Source: Pseudobacter sp.
GTDB lineage: Bacteria > Bacteroidota > Bacteroidia > Chitinophagales > Chitinophagaceae
DNA: 64,000 bases
Reading direction: 5' to 3'
Assembly: GCA_017849455.1 (NCBI GenBank)
Contig: JAFIGX010000026.1
Coordinates: 124,001-188,000 of the forward strand
Shown piece after piece: positions 46,551 through 55,103 of this stretch. Below the pieces are notes generated by a model, which was not told the origin of the DNA, did no database searches, and was given only the letters and a program-made list of their open reading frames with translations. Each line of letters opens with the position of its first letter. Positions within the stretch are counted from its first letter, which is position 1. The position numbers and the translations under genes were made by a program.

Positions 46551-47465
46551 ATGAAACAATTCCGCTGGCTCATTATTGTGGTTTTTGTCGCGGCCTGTGC
46601 CCGCAAAAAAGGAACGGTGGTCTTTCAATCGGATTTCGGAGTGAAGGACGGCGCCGTGAGCGCCATGAAGGGTGTGGCCATGGAAACCAGTCCCAACCTG
46701 CATTTGTACGATCTCACCCATGAAATACCGAGTTACAATATCTGGGAAGCTGCCTACAGGCTTCAGCAAACAGCGCCCTACTGGCCCAAAGGCACTGTAT
46801 TCGTTTCCGTTGTTGATCCGGGTGTGGGAACCAGTCGCAGGTCGGTAGTGATGCTATCGAAAAGCGGTCATTATTTTGTAACGCCGGATAATGGCACGCT
46901 CACCCTGGTAGCGGAATCATTAGGCATCGAAGCCGTACGTGAGATCGATGAGGCCGTGAACAGGCGGAAGCAATCACTTCAATCCTATACATTTCATGGC
47001 CGCGATGTATATGCGTACACGGCTGCCAGGCTGGCGGCAGGAGTGATCTCTTTTAAAGAAGTAGGTAAAAAGCTACCCGATTCCGTAGTGCGCATTCCTT
47101 ACCAGCATGCAATATTACAGGGCGATTCCATTACAGGCACTATACCGGTACTCGATATCCAATATGGTAATATCTGGACCAATATCCCCGATTCGATGGT
47201 GCGGGCGCTGTCTGTTACTCCCGGACAGACGCTTCACATACAAATACTGAAAAGCGGCATACCCGTCTTCAATGGGTCGATGCCCTTTGTGCACACATTC
47301 GGTGATGTGCCGGAAGGCAGGCCCCTGGCCTATGTCAACAGCCTGATGAATTTCTCAATCGCTTATAATATGGGGAATTTCGCGGATTCATTTCACATCA
47401 AGGCAGGCCCGGAATATAAAGTGGTGATCCGTCTGAACCATGATTTGAAGGATTTTAAGGATTAG
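46551..47465 (+). CDS. SAM hydrolase/adenosyltransferase-like lipoprotein (DUF62 family)
   Basis: A 304-residue protein of the DUF62 family, which hydrolyses S-adenosylmethionine to adenosine and methionine, or in fluorinase and chlorinase uses halide instead. The QSDFGVKDGAVSAMKG motif with its catalytic Asp, the DLTHEIPSYN block, SVVDPGVGT and PDNGTLTLVAE are family hallmarks. A lipobox (FVAAC, Cys16) suggests an exported lipoprotein, which is unusual for a SAM-acting enzyme. The last nine residues (NHDLKDFKD) and the stop codon come from repeat D1, so the native C-terminus probably ended near VVIRL. It converges on the SMUG2 gene. Confidence 0.85.
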   Translation: MKQFRWLIIVVFVAACARKKGTVVFQSDFGVKDGAVSAMKGVAMETSPNLHLYDLTHEIPSYNIWEAAYRLQQTAPYWPKGTVFVSVVDPGVGTSRRSVVMLSKSGHYFVTPDNGTLTLVAESLGIEAVREIDEAVNRRKQSLQSYTFHGRDVYAYTAARLAAGVISFKEVGKKLPDSVVRIPYQHAILQGDSITGTIPVLDIQYGNIWTNIPDSMVRALSVTPGQTLHIQILKSGIPVFNGSMPFVHTFGDVPEGRPLAYVNSLMNFSIAYNMGNFADSFHIKAGPEYKVVIRLNHDLKDFKD

Positions 47466-47586
47466 GAGGAAAATTCGCCGATTGAATAATATCTCTTAGA
47501 TAAATGATTTCGATAATAATGAAGTATTTCCTACCCTCAACGACCTTTCCTCCTAATCCTTAAAATCCTTCAAATCATGGTTCAGA
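47432..47586. repeat. Family D 155-base palindromic element, copy D1
   Basis: Two 41-base arms (47432-47472 and 47546-47586) are perfectly complementary, beginning TCTGAACCATGATTTG, with units of about nine bases inside. The loop of 73 bases matches D2 in reverse complement with about five differences. It supplies the last nine codons and stop of the DUF62 gene on + and the TGA stop of the SMUG2 gene on -. Confidence 0.95.
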
Positions 47587-48265
47587 CAGCCAGATTCTTG
47601 ATATAAAGCTCCACAAATTCATCCACCCGTTTCCTTCTATACTGCATCACCCATCGCGGATGGGGCAAAGCGATGATATGATCGAAGAAATGATGTTGTT
47701 CGTTCAGTCGCTGGAAAATTTTATAGTTGGTGCCTTCACCCAGGCAATAGCAGGAATTCTTGTCTGTTATAAGCTGTTTTTTCTGATCGAGAATGCTCTT
47801 TACTATGAAGGGTTCACTGGACTTTAACAGGGATCTGTCATCATAATAGTTCATGTTCACCCCATTCCTGGTAAAGCCAAGCGGCGAGAGGGCCGTAATG
47901 AGAAAGTCGCGGTAGAATGCTTTTGCCCCACCATAGCGGTCCACCACTCTGTAGATGAACTCGGAACTCAGTTCCGCTTTCTTTGGCAGATCATTCGAAA
48001 TTCCGCAATCGTTTGCGAGGCGTATCGGATCGGTGAAAGGGATACCGGTAACGCCTCCCCCAAACCGGCCGGGATTGATGCCGAAGATAAGTTTGCGAGG
48101 TGCGGTATCTGTATAAAACTTATCATAAAATATTTCTGCGAGTTTCCTGGAATCCTTGCTGGAAAAGGGATTCATGATGCTGACGCCTTCCGGCAGATCG
48201 AAGTCGGGGCGCAGGTTTTTGTAGAACTGAAGGATCGCATACGATTGCGTAAGTTTTGTTGTCAT
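47582..48265 (-). CDS. SMUG2-type uracil-DNA glycosylase family protein (DUF4918)
   Basis: A 227-residue base-excision repair enzyme of the uracil-DNA glycosylase superfamily, related to the SMUG2 group described from Pedobacter. Motif 1 is GINPGRFGGGVTGIPFTDP with the Asn at the water-activating position, and the Leu-intercalation motif region reads ALPHPRWVMQY with its conserved His. It would remove uracil or related bases from DNA. I chose the ATG at 48265 because the upstream residues of the longer frame overlap the divergent oxidoreductase promoter. Its stop TGA is part of the outer end of repeat D1. Confidence 0.85.
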   Translation of the reverse strand: MTTKLTQSYAILQFYKNLRPDFDLPEGVSIMNPFSSKDSRKLAEIFYDKFYTDTAPRKLIFGINPGRFGGGVTGIPFTDPIRLANDCGISNDLPKKAELSSEFIYRVVDRYGGAKAFYRDFLITALSPLGFTRNGVNMNYYDDRSLLKSSEPFIVKSILDQKKQLITDKNSCYCLGEGTNYKIFQRLNEQHHFFDHIIALPHPRWVMQYRRKRVDEFVELYIKNLAV

Positions 48266-48321
48266 AGCGGGTGGTTCAACAAATTTGGGTATTTTGCCGG
48301 TTACAAGATTACGCAAAAAAA

Positions 48322-49656
48322 ATGCTCATGGATAGAAGATCTTTCGTTAAAAATACCGGCATCGCTACTGCAGGGTTTGCCTTCCTGCCATCATCACAGT
48401 TATTCACAAGAGAACAGAAAGTAAAGATCGGAATGATCGGTGTGGGATTGCGTGGACAGAACCATCTCGATAATCTTCTTCGCCGCAATGATGTGGAAGT
48501 GGTGGCCATCTGTGATATCGATGAAGGTATGCTCGAAAGATCGGTCAATATCGTTAAGAAGTCGAACAAGGCAATGCCGAAAATTTTCAAAGGTGATCCC
48601 TACGCCTGGAAAAAATTGCTGGAGATGAAAGACCTCGATGGCATTGTGATCGCAACACCCTGGGAATGGCATGCGCCCATGATCATCGGATCGCTCGAAG
48701 CAGGTGTCAAATATATAGGAACGGAAGTGGTGCTGGGCATCACGCTGCAGGACCACTGGGATGTAGTGAAAGCAGCAGAGAAATACAAAGCGCAGGTGAT
48801 GATGCTGGAGAATGTTTGTTACCGCCGTGATGTGATGGCCGTGCTCAATATGGTGCGCCAGGGCCTTTTCGGTGAGCTCATTCACCTGCAGGCCGGTTAC
48901 CAGCACGATCTCCGTGATGTGAAATTCACGAATGGAACGGATTTCGATGCAAAAGGGTTTTCAGAGGCCCGCTGGAGAACACATCATTCGGTCCATCGCA
49001 ATGGCGACCTGTATCCCACCCACGGTATCGGGCCTGTGGCCGAAATGATCAATATCAACCGTGGCAACAGGTTCCTTTCCCTCTCGTCATTCGCCACCAA
49101 ATCGAGGGGATTACATAATTATATTGTGCAAAAAGGTGGAGAGAACCATCCCAATGCAAAAGTGGAATTCAAATTGGGCGATGTGGTGACCACCATGGTC
49201 CGCTGCGCCAATGGTGAGACCGTCCTCCTGCAACACGATACCAACCTGCCAAGGCCCTATTCACTGGGTTTCCGCGTGCAGGGCACCAAAGGGCTGTGGA
49301 TGGATGTGAACAAATCACTTTATATAGAAGGCGTAAGCGCCAAACCGCATCAGTGGGAAGAAGCGAAGGCTTACCTGGACAAATATGATCATCCCCTGTG
49401 GCAACGGTGGAGCAAGGAAACAGAGGGGGCAGGGCATGGCGGCATGGACTTTTTCGTACTGCATGCATTTATTGAATCGATCAGGCGCAGGACTGCCACA
49501 CCCATGGACGTCTATGATGCGGCAACCTGGAGCGCCATTACGCCGTTGAGTGAAAGGAGTATCGAATTGGGGAATGAAACGGTGGACTTCCCCGATTTCA
49601 CGAGTGGACAATGGATGTACAGGAACAATGATTTCGCGTTAACCGACCAGTACTAG
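48322..49656 (+). CDS. Gfo/Idh/MocA-family oxidoreductase, GH109-like
   Basis: A 444-residue exported protein with a twin-arginine-like signal (MDRRSFVKNTGIATAGFAFL), then an NAD-binding Rossmann fold (KIGMIGVGLRGQNHLDNLL) and the MocA C-terminal domain. The HRNGDLYPTHGIGPVAEMIN block and NRGNRFLSLSSFATKSRG closely resemble GH109 alpha-N-acetylgalactosaminidases, which use NAD+ to cleave terminal GalNAc. Other exported MocA oxidoreductases look similar, so the activity is inferred. The start is ATG 48322 or 48328, not the longer frame. An N-acetylhexosamine-kinase-like gene follows after 11 bases, which supports a GalNAc role. Confidence 0.8.
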   Translation: MLMDRRSFVKNTGIATAGFAFLPSSQLFTREQKVKIGMIGVGLRGQNHLDNLLRRNDVEVVAICDIDEGMLERSVNIVKKSNKAMPKIFKGDPYAWKKLLEMKDLDGIVIATPWEWHAPMIIGSLEAGVKYIGTEVVLGITLQDHWDVVKAAEKYKAQVMMLENVCYRRDVMAVLNMVRQGLFGELIHLQAGYQHDLRDVKFTNGTDFDAKGFSEARWRTHHSVHRNGDLYPTHGIGPVAEMININRGNRFLSLSSFATKSRGLHNYIVQKGGENHPNAKVEFKLGDVVTTMVRCANGETVLLQHDTNLPRPYSLGFRVQGTKGLWMDVNKSLYIEGVSAKPHQWEEAKAYLDKYDHPLWQRWSKETEGAGHGGMDFFVLHAFIESIRRRTATPMDVYDAATWSAITPLSERSIELGNETVDFPDFTSGQWMYRNNDFALTDQY

Positions 49657-49667
49657 TACCTTACTAC

Positions 49668-50756
49668 ATGGAATTAGCAATTATCGAGAGAGCGGCATCG
49701 CATTTTGGGCAGGGTAAACCTGCTATAGAGGTATTGGGGGAAGGATTGATCCACCGGACCTATAAAGTATCATTTGCCGGCAATGACCAGCCGATCGTAC
49801 TGCAAAGCATCAATCGTACCACTTTCAAACAACCGGAGAATATCATTCATAATTACCAGTTGGTCTACCAATCCATCGCCAGTAAGAATGGTATCCATAT
49901 CCCGCCGCTGGTGCCGGCAAAAGACGGACAATGGTTCTGGATCGATCCCGATAACCGCTTCTGGCGGGCCATGCGCTTCGTGAACAATTCCTATACGGTC
50001 TCTTTCCCCCGAAAGGCGCAGGAGGCGCAGATCACGGCAAGATGTTTCGGGGCTTTCACCAAAAGTCTATCGGTGCTCGATGCCACGCAACTGGCCATCA
50101 TCATCCCGGGTTTTCATGACCTCTCCCTGCGATATAAACAGTTCGAACTGGCCGTGATGCAGGCACCCACTGAACGTCTGTTGAAATCGACCCATATCAT
50201 TGCAGAGCTGCGCCAGCGTAAGAAGCTGGTGGATTTTTATGCTGCCATCCTTATGGACCCATCACGGTTCAGGATAAGAGTGATGCATCACGATTGCAAG
50301 CTCAGCAATATCCTACTGGATGGCGCTACCCACCAGGCCATTTGCCCGGTCGATCTCGATACCGTGATGCCCGGCCTTTATTTTTCCGATGTAGGAGATA
50401 TGATCCGCAGCATGGCTGGTACTGTTGATGAGAACAGCACATTGTGGGAATCGATCGGCGTGCGCAAAGATTTTTATGAAGCCATCATCGATGGGTACCT
50501 GGAAGGGATCGGCGAAACTTTCACCGGTTCGGAAAAGGAACATATCCATCATGCAGGGCTGCTGATGTTGTTCATGCAGGCGCTGCGTTTCATCACGGAT
50601 TTCCTCAATAATGATGTGTACTATAAGATCGACCATCCTGAGCAGAACCTGAACAGGGCGCTGAACCAGTTGATCATGCTGGAAAAGCTGGAAGATTTCC
50701 TGGTCAACGAGTATAACTATTCGTGGGAAAGATCAGTGCATCCGGTCGCCCCTTAA
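49668..50756 (+). CDS. APH-fold sugar kinase, N-acetylhexosamine 1-kinase-like
   Basis: A 362-residue phosphotransferase of the aminoglycoside/choline kinase fold. The opening LGEGLIHRTYKVSF is the nucleotide loop, the HHDCKLSNILLD motif contains the catalytic Asp, and VDLDTVMPG holds the metal-binding Asp. The GYLEGIGETFTGSE and NLNRALNQLIMLEKL stretches resemble NahK, which phosphorylates GlcNAc and GalNAc at C1. Its position 11 bases after a GH109-like gene makes that substrate plausible. An antibiotic role is unlikely in this setting. The last 24 bases overlap the convergent miaE gene. Confidence 0.8.
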   Translation: MELAIIERAASHFGQGKPAIEVLGEGLIHRTYKVSFAGNDQPIVLQSINRTTFKQPENIIHNYQLVYQSIASKNGIHIPPLVPAKDGQWFWIDPDNRFWRAMRFVNNSYTVSFPRKAQEAQITARCFGAFTKSLSVLDATQLAIIIPGFHDLSLRYKQFELAVMQAPTERLLKSTHIIAELRQRKKLVDFYAAILMDPSRFRIRVMHHDCKLSNILLDGATHQAICPVDLDTVMPGLYFSDVGDMIRSMAGTVDENSTLWESIGVRKDFYEAIIDGYLEGIGETFTGSEKEHIHHAGLLMLFMQALRFITDFLNNDVYYKIDHPEQNLNRALNQLIMLEKLEDFLVNEYNYSWERSVHPVAP

Positions 50757-51341
50757 TTCAAGCTGTTGCATGATGCCGGCCTCATAGCTAAGCCATTGCT
50801 GCCAGCGTTTTCTCACTTTTTCTTTTTCGACATACGTTTCGGCCAGCTCGATGAAAAGACGATAATGGCCCGCCTCGCTTTCCATGAATCGGCGATAGAA
50901 CTGTTGCAGGTATTCGTCACCCAGTCCTTCACTCAGTCTTTTGAAACGCTCGCAGCTCCGTGCTTCGATGAGGGCGCAGAGCAGGAGCTTATCGAGCAGC
51001 TTATCTTCGGCACTCCCGCCTTTCACTTCGAATTTCAGGAGTTCATTCACATATTCATCCCTGCGTTGCCGGCCCAGTTGGAGCTTACGCTTGTGAAGCT
51101 CTGCCAGCACCATCCTGAAATGTCCCCATTCCTCCGTAACAATGGGGGCCAGCTCCACTACGAGCTTCTCTTTATCGCTGTAACGCTGGATCAGGGAAAT
51201 GCAGCTCGTGGCGGCTTTCTGTTCACAATAAGCGTGGTCGGTAAGGATATCTTCGAGCGATATTTCAGCGAGGTTCACCCATCTTGGATCAGTAGGCAGG
51301 TGCAGGCCCAGGATATTTTTGGTATCTGTTGAAATAGACAT
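50733..51341 (-). CDS. miaE: tRNA 2-methylthio-N6-isopentenyladenosine hydroxylase
   Basis: A 202-residue di-iron hydroxylase that converts ms2i6A37 in tRNA to its hydroxylated cis-zeatin form. The ferritin-like four-helix bundle shows the iron ligands: DHAYCEQKAATS, EEWGHFRMV, EARSCERFK and ESEAGHYRLF, all with the ExxH or E pattern. Length fits MiaE. The start is ATG 51341; the frame extends to a TTG at 51350 but the ATG is preferred. A TACATTTG -7-like box lies 6 bases upstream on the minus strand. The 3' end overlaps the kinase gene by 24 bases (convergent). Confidence 0.93.
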   Translation of the reverse strand: MSISTDTKNILGLHLPTDPRWVNLAEISLEDILTDHAYCEQKAATSCISLIQRYSDKEKLVVELAPIVTEEWGHFRMVLAELHKRKLQLGRQRRDEYVNELLKFEVKGGSAEDKLLDKLLLCALIEARSCERFKRLSEGLGDEYLQQFYRRFMESEAGHYRLFIELAETYVEKEKVRKRWQQWLSYEAGIMQQLELRGDRMH

Positions 51342-51347
51342 GATGGG

Positions 51348-51355
51348 CAAATGTA
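51348..51355 (-). promoter_or_regulatory. Candidate -7 box for miaE
   Basis: On the minus strand TACATTTG matches TAnnTTTG but lies only six bases before the ATG, which would give an almost leaderless transcript. The -33 partner is not evident. Confidence 0.3.
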
Positions 51356-51394
51356 AGAAGATAGTGGGTAGATTTGTAGATTTGCTGCCTGTCT

Positions 51395-52495
51395 ATGAAA
51401 GAGGATTTCCTGCATAAAAAACTGGCTGAGCGGTCAGCGCAACAGTCGTTGCGCGTACTAAGGCTACCGGATGGCAAGGCCGACTTCTGCTCCAATGATT
51501 ACCTGGGCATCATCCGGCATGGCCTCATCGAATCATCGATGCCATCTTCTTCAGCGCCTTTGAAACATGGCTCCGGCGGATCGCGGTTACTGGCCGGCAA
51601 TTTCGCCCTGGCAGAAGAAACGGAGCAATGGCTCGCTGCATTTCATGAAGCCCCTTCCGGATTGCTGTTCAATTCCGGCTATGATGCCAACCTTGGCTTG
51701 TTAAGCTCGGTGCCGCAACGGGGCGATACCATTCTTTATGATTATCTCAGCCATGCTTCCATCCGCGACGGTATCCGCCTCAGCTTCGCCCAGTCCTTTT
51801 CCTTCCGGCATAATGACCTGGCCGACCTGCAGAAAAAGCTGGCCGCTGCCACGGGTAATATTTTCGTGGTAACGGAATCTGTTTTTTCGATGGATGGTGA
51901 TGAAGCCCCTTTGAAAGAAATGGTAGCTATCTGTGAAGAATACCATGCCCACCTGGTCATCGATGAGGCCCATGCTACCGGTGTAATTGGTGAAAGAGGG
52001 GAGGGGATGGTACAACTGCTTGGATTGGAGCAACAATGTTTCGCGCGTGTACATACCTTCGGAAAAGCTGTTGGCTGTCATGGCGCCATTGTACTGGGCA
52101 GCCGGGAACTGCGGGATTATCTCGTGAATTTCGCCCGTTCCTTCATATATACCACGGCTTTGCCGGAAAGCAATGTACTGGCTATCAGGAATGCTTATGC
52201 GCTTTTTCCGGCCATGAAGCAAGAACGGCTGCATCTGCAGGGATTGATCGGTCATTTCCAGGCGGCGGCGTTGCGGTACAGGAAGCTGCCATCGCAAACG
52301 CCTATCCAGGTAGTGATCATTCCGGGCAATGCGGAAGTAAAGCAGGCTGCGGCCCGGTTGCAGGCTGCCGGACTGGATGTGCGTCCCATCCTGTATCCTA
52401 CGGTGCCTCGTGGTGAGGAAAGGTTACGGATCGTGTTACATGCCTTCAATACGATCAAGGAGTTGGAATTACTGGTACGGGAATTATCTGCCTGA
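51395..52495 (+). CDS. Class II PLP-dependent acyl-CoA amino-acid synthase, BioF-like
   Basis: A 366-residue member of the alpha-oxoamine synthase family, which joins an amino acid with an acyl-CoA or acyl-ACP. The SNDYLGII start, GSGGSRLLAGNF and VIDEAHATGVIGERGEG are typical of 8-amino-7-oxononanoate synthase; PLP would bind Lys224 in HTFGKAVGCHGA. Its biotin role is likely but kbl or a lipid-related synthase is possible, because no other bio gene is in the window. Tandem TAGATTTG boxes lie 10-26 bases upstream. The 3' end overlaps the convergent cupin gene by 12 bases. Confidence 0.85.
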   Translation: MKEDFLHKKLAERSAQQSLRVLRLPDGKADFCSNDYLGIIRHGLIESSMPSSSAPLKHGSGGSRLLAGNFALAEETEQWLAAFHEAPSGLLFNSGYDANLGLLSSVPQRGDTILYDYLSHASIRDGIRLSFAQSFSFRHNDLADLQKKLAAATGNIFVVTESVFSMDGDEAPLKEMVAICEEYHAHLVIDEAHATGVIGERGEGMVQLLGLEQQCFARVHTFGKAVGCHGAIVLGSRELRDYLVNFARSFIYTTALPESNVLAIRNAYALFPAMKQERLHLQGLIGHFQAAALRYRKLPSQTPIQVVIIPGNAEVKQAAARLQAAGLDVRPILYPTVPRGEERLRIVLHAFNTIKELELLVRELSA

Positions 52496-52990
52496 AGCTT
52501 TTTTCAGTCTTTTCTGCGCTATCGAATCGCTTACATAAAATGTTTCATTGGGCCCTATCCCTTCGATCTGCATGGTGCAGGGCTCTTTGAACCATTCATA
52601 ATGTGGCTGGTCGGCGGGGATCAGGACGAAACTGCCCGGTCCATAAGGCTTTACATTCAGGGTAGTATCGAAAACGGAATCCATCACCATATAGGCCGAC
52701 CCTTCGAGGATCGTCACATACAGGTCGCCGTTATGGATATGCGGTAAACCCTTATAGCCGGCCGGGAAGTAAGTGCGCTCCACGAAGAACCCCGGCCTGG
52801 TACGAATACCGGCGAGATAGATATTTCTGCGGCCACTGGGCAGCAAAGTGTCTTTAACGGGAGGTAGTATCATCCCTGCTGTAGTAGCAGGCGGAGCAGC
52901 AGCCAATGGTTTTGCGTTTTGGGAAGACTGATGGCAGGCGGACCATGGAACCAATAGTATTGCCATGGCGTAGAAAGAGATCTTTTTCAT
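52484..52990 (-). CDS. Cupin-domain lipoprotein
   Basis: A 168-residue exported lipoprotein (lipobox WSAC, Cys19) with an Ala/Pro-rich linker and a single cupin barrel. The barrel contains GLPHIHNGDLYVTILEG with the His-x-His-type metal ligands and PYGPGSFVLIPADQPHYEWF with the distal His. Such cupins bind small molecules or catalyse simple metal-dependent chemistry; no specific substrate can be named. It overlaps the BioF-like gene by 12 bases at the 3' ends. Confidence 0.8.
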   Translation of the reverse strand: MKKISFYAMAILLVPWSACHQSSQNAKPLAAAPPATTAGMILPPVKDTLLPSGRRNIYLAGIRTRPGFFVERTYFPAGYKGLPHIHNGDLYVTILEGSAYMVMDSVFDTTLNVKPYGPGSFVLIPADQPHYEWFKEPCTMQIEGIGPNETFYVSDSIAQKRLKKASGR

Positions 52991-53036
52991 AGCAAAACTT
53001 TTAGGTGAGGAATATCGAAAGAACTACCCAAAAGTT

Positions 53037-53069
53037 ACGAAAAAAAACCGGCTCTGCAATAGAGCCGGT
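53037..53069 (-). terminator. Intrinsic terminator for the T9SS cargo gene
   Basis: AACCGGCTCT and AGAGCCGGTT (53045-53054, 53060-53069) form a hairpin with a GCAAT loop, and the minus strand continues with a T run. It is about 120 bases after the stop of the gene at 53192-54619. Confidence 0.85.
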
Positions 53070-53191
53070 TCATTGACGACGGATTAGCAACCTATGACTG
53101 TGTATGATTGAGAAAAACCCTGTACAAAGATGCTGCTCTCCGCGATGCCAGGCAATACAATTTTGTGGTATTACCGCTTCGTGTAATACCC

Positions 53192-54619
53192 CTATCTAAC
53201 CATGATCTTCTCCGTCTTCGATTCTCCGGTTGAGGGTTGAGTGATCTTCAAAAAGTAGAGGCCGGTACGTAAGCCATTCAGCATATAGCGGTTCGTACTG
53301 ATACCTGCCTGCATCTTGATTATCCTGCCATTGCCATCAGTTAGTTGAATATCCTTCCTGTCGGAATTGCTGAATACGACCGTTACATTACCGTCCGGTG
53401 AAGGATTGGGGTACAGGGTCACATCCAGTCCGGATGCAGCTAATCCCCTTACCAGCACAATGGGGCTGAAAGACTGGCGGCCATCGAAATCCGTTTGGGC
53501 AAGCCTGTATTGAGTGGTTTCCGATGAATTGTTCTGATCGAGGTACTGGTAGCTGATATTGCTGTTGCTATTGCCGTTCCTGGCGGCAGAAGGGATAAAG
53601 GCTACCGAGGTGAAACTGCCATTCCCGGTCTTACGTTGCAGGTCGAATCCACTGTTATTCTGCTCGGATGATGTTTCCCATTTCAATAAAACGCCTGAGT
53701 TGTTTTGGCGCTGTGCCGTAAACGAAAGCAAGGTTATCGGTAGTGGGGCACAGGTGTTGGTGAGCAGGGCAGTAGTGGAGAATGAATTTCCTGTTATTTG
53801 CACACGTACCCAGAGATTACTGTTAGAGTTGGAAGTAAAGCTGACAGGGCCAGAGCTATAGGTACCGCTGCCCGAAGCAGGAATGGTAATAGTACCGGAA
53901 GTGTAAACCACAGGGTCAGATGCATCGAGGGTCCCGAAGGGAAACAGGTCTGAATAAACTGTATAAGTTGCCTGTTGAGAAAAATTAGTGAGGGAGCTGA
54001 TATTGACAACGAACTGGCGCGGAGTATTACAGAGGATCGTGCCGTTCACCACCGGATCATTGGCCACAAAGGAGTTGCCTGTAGTGAAACACTGAACGCC
54101 ATTGTCACTGGCTGAATTGCTCGACCATATATCTGCCTTGATGGTAGTGCTCACATTGCAGGCGTTCGGCAGAACGATCTGGATACCTTTAATAGTGAAC
54201 CTGTACGCGCCTGATCCTACAACTACTTTCTGGACGCCACTTGCGGGTAGTATGGTCACGCTGGTGGCTGGGGGATAATTCGCGTTCAAACCCGGATTAG
54301 CCGAAGTAGGATTATTGATCACGATGGTGCCCAATGCATTCGTCAATTGACCAGCCGTGGGGGGATTGGAATAGGTCAATGCCGGGTTGGGATAGGCGCC
54401 AGTGGTCCATAAGTGTACATTGGTGAATTTATTCCCATTGTTATTGGTTTGGTCCCAGCTCAGGTCGATATTTACCTGGCAGGTGCCACCGGAGGTACTG
54501 GCGCTATTGAGCTTGACTGTTATGTTCGAGACTGAACATGCTTGCGCCTGGAGTTGCTGAAGGCCTGCTGCTATCAGGAGAGTACAGGCAATAGAGGTAC
54601 TGAGTAAAAAACTTTTCAT
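53192..54619 (-). CDS. Exported protein with type IX secretion (type A) sorting domain
   Basis: A 475-residue secreted protein. After a signal peptide (cut near LQAQACS), the first 300 residues are beta-rich and low in charge, with many Thr/Ser/Asn. The segment PITLLSFTAQRQNNSGVLLK, then WETSSEQNNSGFDLQRK is the common fibronectin-like part before a T9SS sorting domain, and the C-terminal domain starts at LYPNPSPDGNVTVVF and ends in KTEKIMVR. It is therefore exported by the Por system and attached or released at the surface. Its function is not predictable. It is divergent from penicillin acylase. Confidence 0.9.
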   Translation of the reverse strand: MKSFLLSTSIACTLLIAAGLQQLQAQACSVSNITVKLNSASTSGGTCQVNIDLSWDQTNNNGNKFTNVHLWTTGAYPNPALTYSNPPTAGQLTNALGTIVINNPTSANPGLNANYPPATSVTILPASGVQKVVVGSGAYRFTIKGIQIVLPNACNVSTTIKADIWSSNSASDNGVQCFTTGNSFVANDPVVNGTILCNTPRQFVVNISSLTNFSQQATYTVYSDLFPFGTLDASDPVVYTSGTITIPASGSGTYSSGPVSFTSNSNSNLWVRVQITGNSFSTTALLTNTCAPLPITLLSFTAQRQNNSGVLLKWETSSEQNNSGFDLQRKTGNGSFTSVAFIPSAARNGNSNSNISYQYLDQNNSSETTQYRLAQTDFDGRQSFSPIVLVRGLAASGLDVTLYPNPSPDGNVTVVFSNSDRKDIQLTDGNGRIIKMQAGISTNRYMLNGLRTGLYFLKITQPSTGESKTEKIMVR

Positions 54620-55103
54620 TTTTTTACGGTTTAGAGGTTCAATAAATTGAGATGCACTAAGGGGCTTTCAGCGGGATATCACTGTGTGGAGTATACGAAG
54701 GATGATGGATGCATATAGCGTGCCGGGCAATAAATGCCTGGCCCAACAAAGGATAGTCGTTTTTTGGATTGCGTGAGATCATGGCTGGTTCAGGCCAGCT
54801 TATTGACCTTTCAACGAATAGGAAATAAATTGGATCTCAGCTACGAGTGTCAAATAGTCATTGAAAAAGGATGAATCTGTTCAAGGGATAGTTGGGAGAA
54901 GTGAGCACAGACAAGGCTTTGATTGGAGTGCCTGTCTTTCTGCTGAGTAAGAATGAGGTTTAGGTTCTGATACAAAGATAAGACAAATATTTCTTATATG
55001 CAAGCCCTTTTTCGGTCATATTGGATGTTTTGTGCATTTGCCCGTTATATCAAGCATAAAAAATGACTATTTTTAAGCGATTCATTAAACCCTTCCGAAT
55101 TAT
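54620..55103. other. 484-base divergent region
   Basis: This separates the T9SS cargo and penicillin acylase genes and must carry their promoters. The part near 54980-55100 is AT-rich; I could not find a consensus-spaced promoter or a small gene. Confidence 0.4.

Noticed and set aside
49668..50756. Aminoglycoside resistance kinase
   Set aside because: The context and the NahK-like C-terminal part favour a sugar substrate; no resistance-linked mobile element is present.
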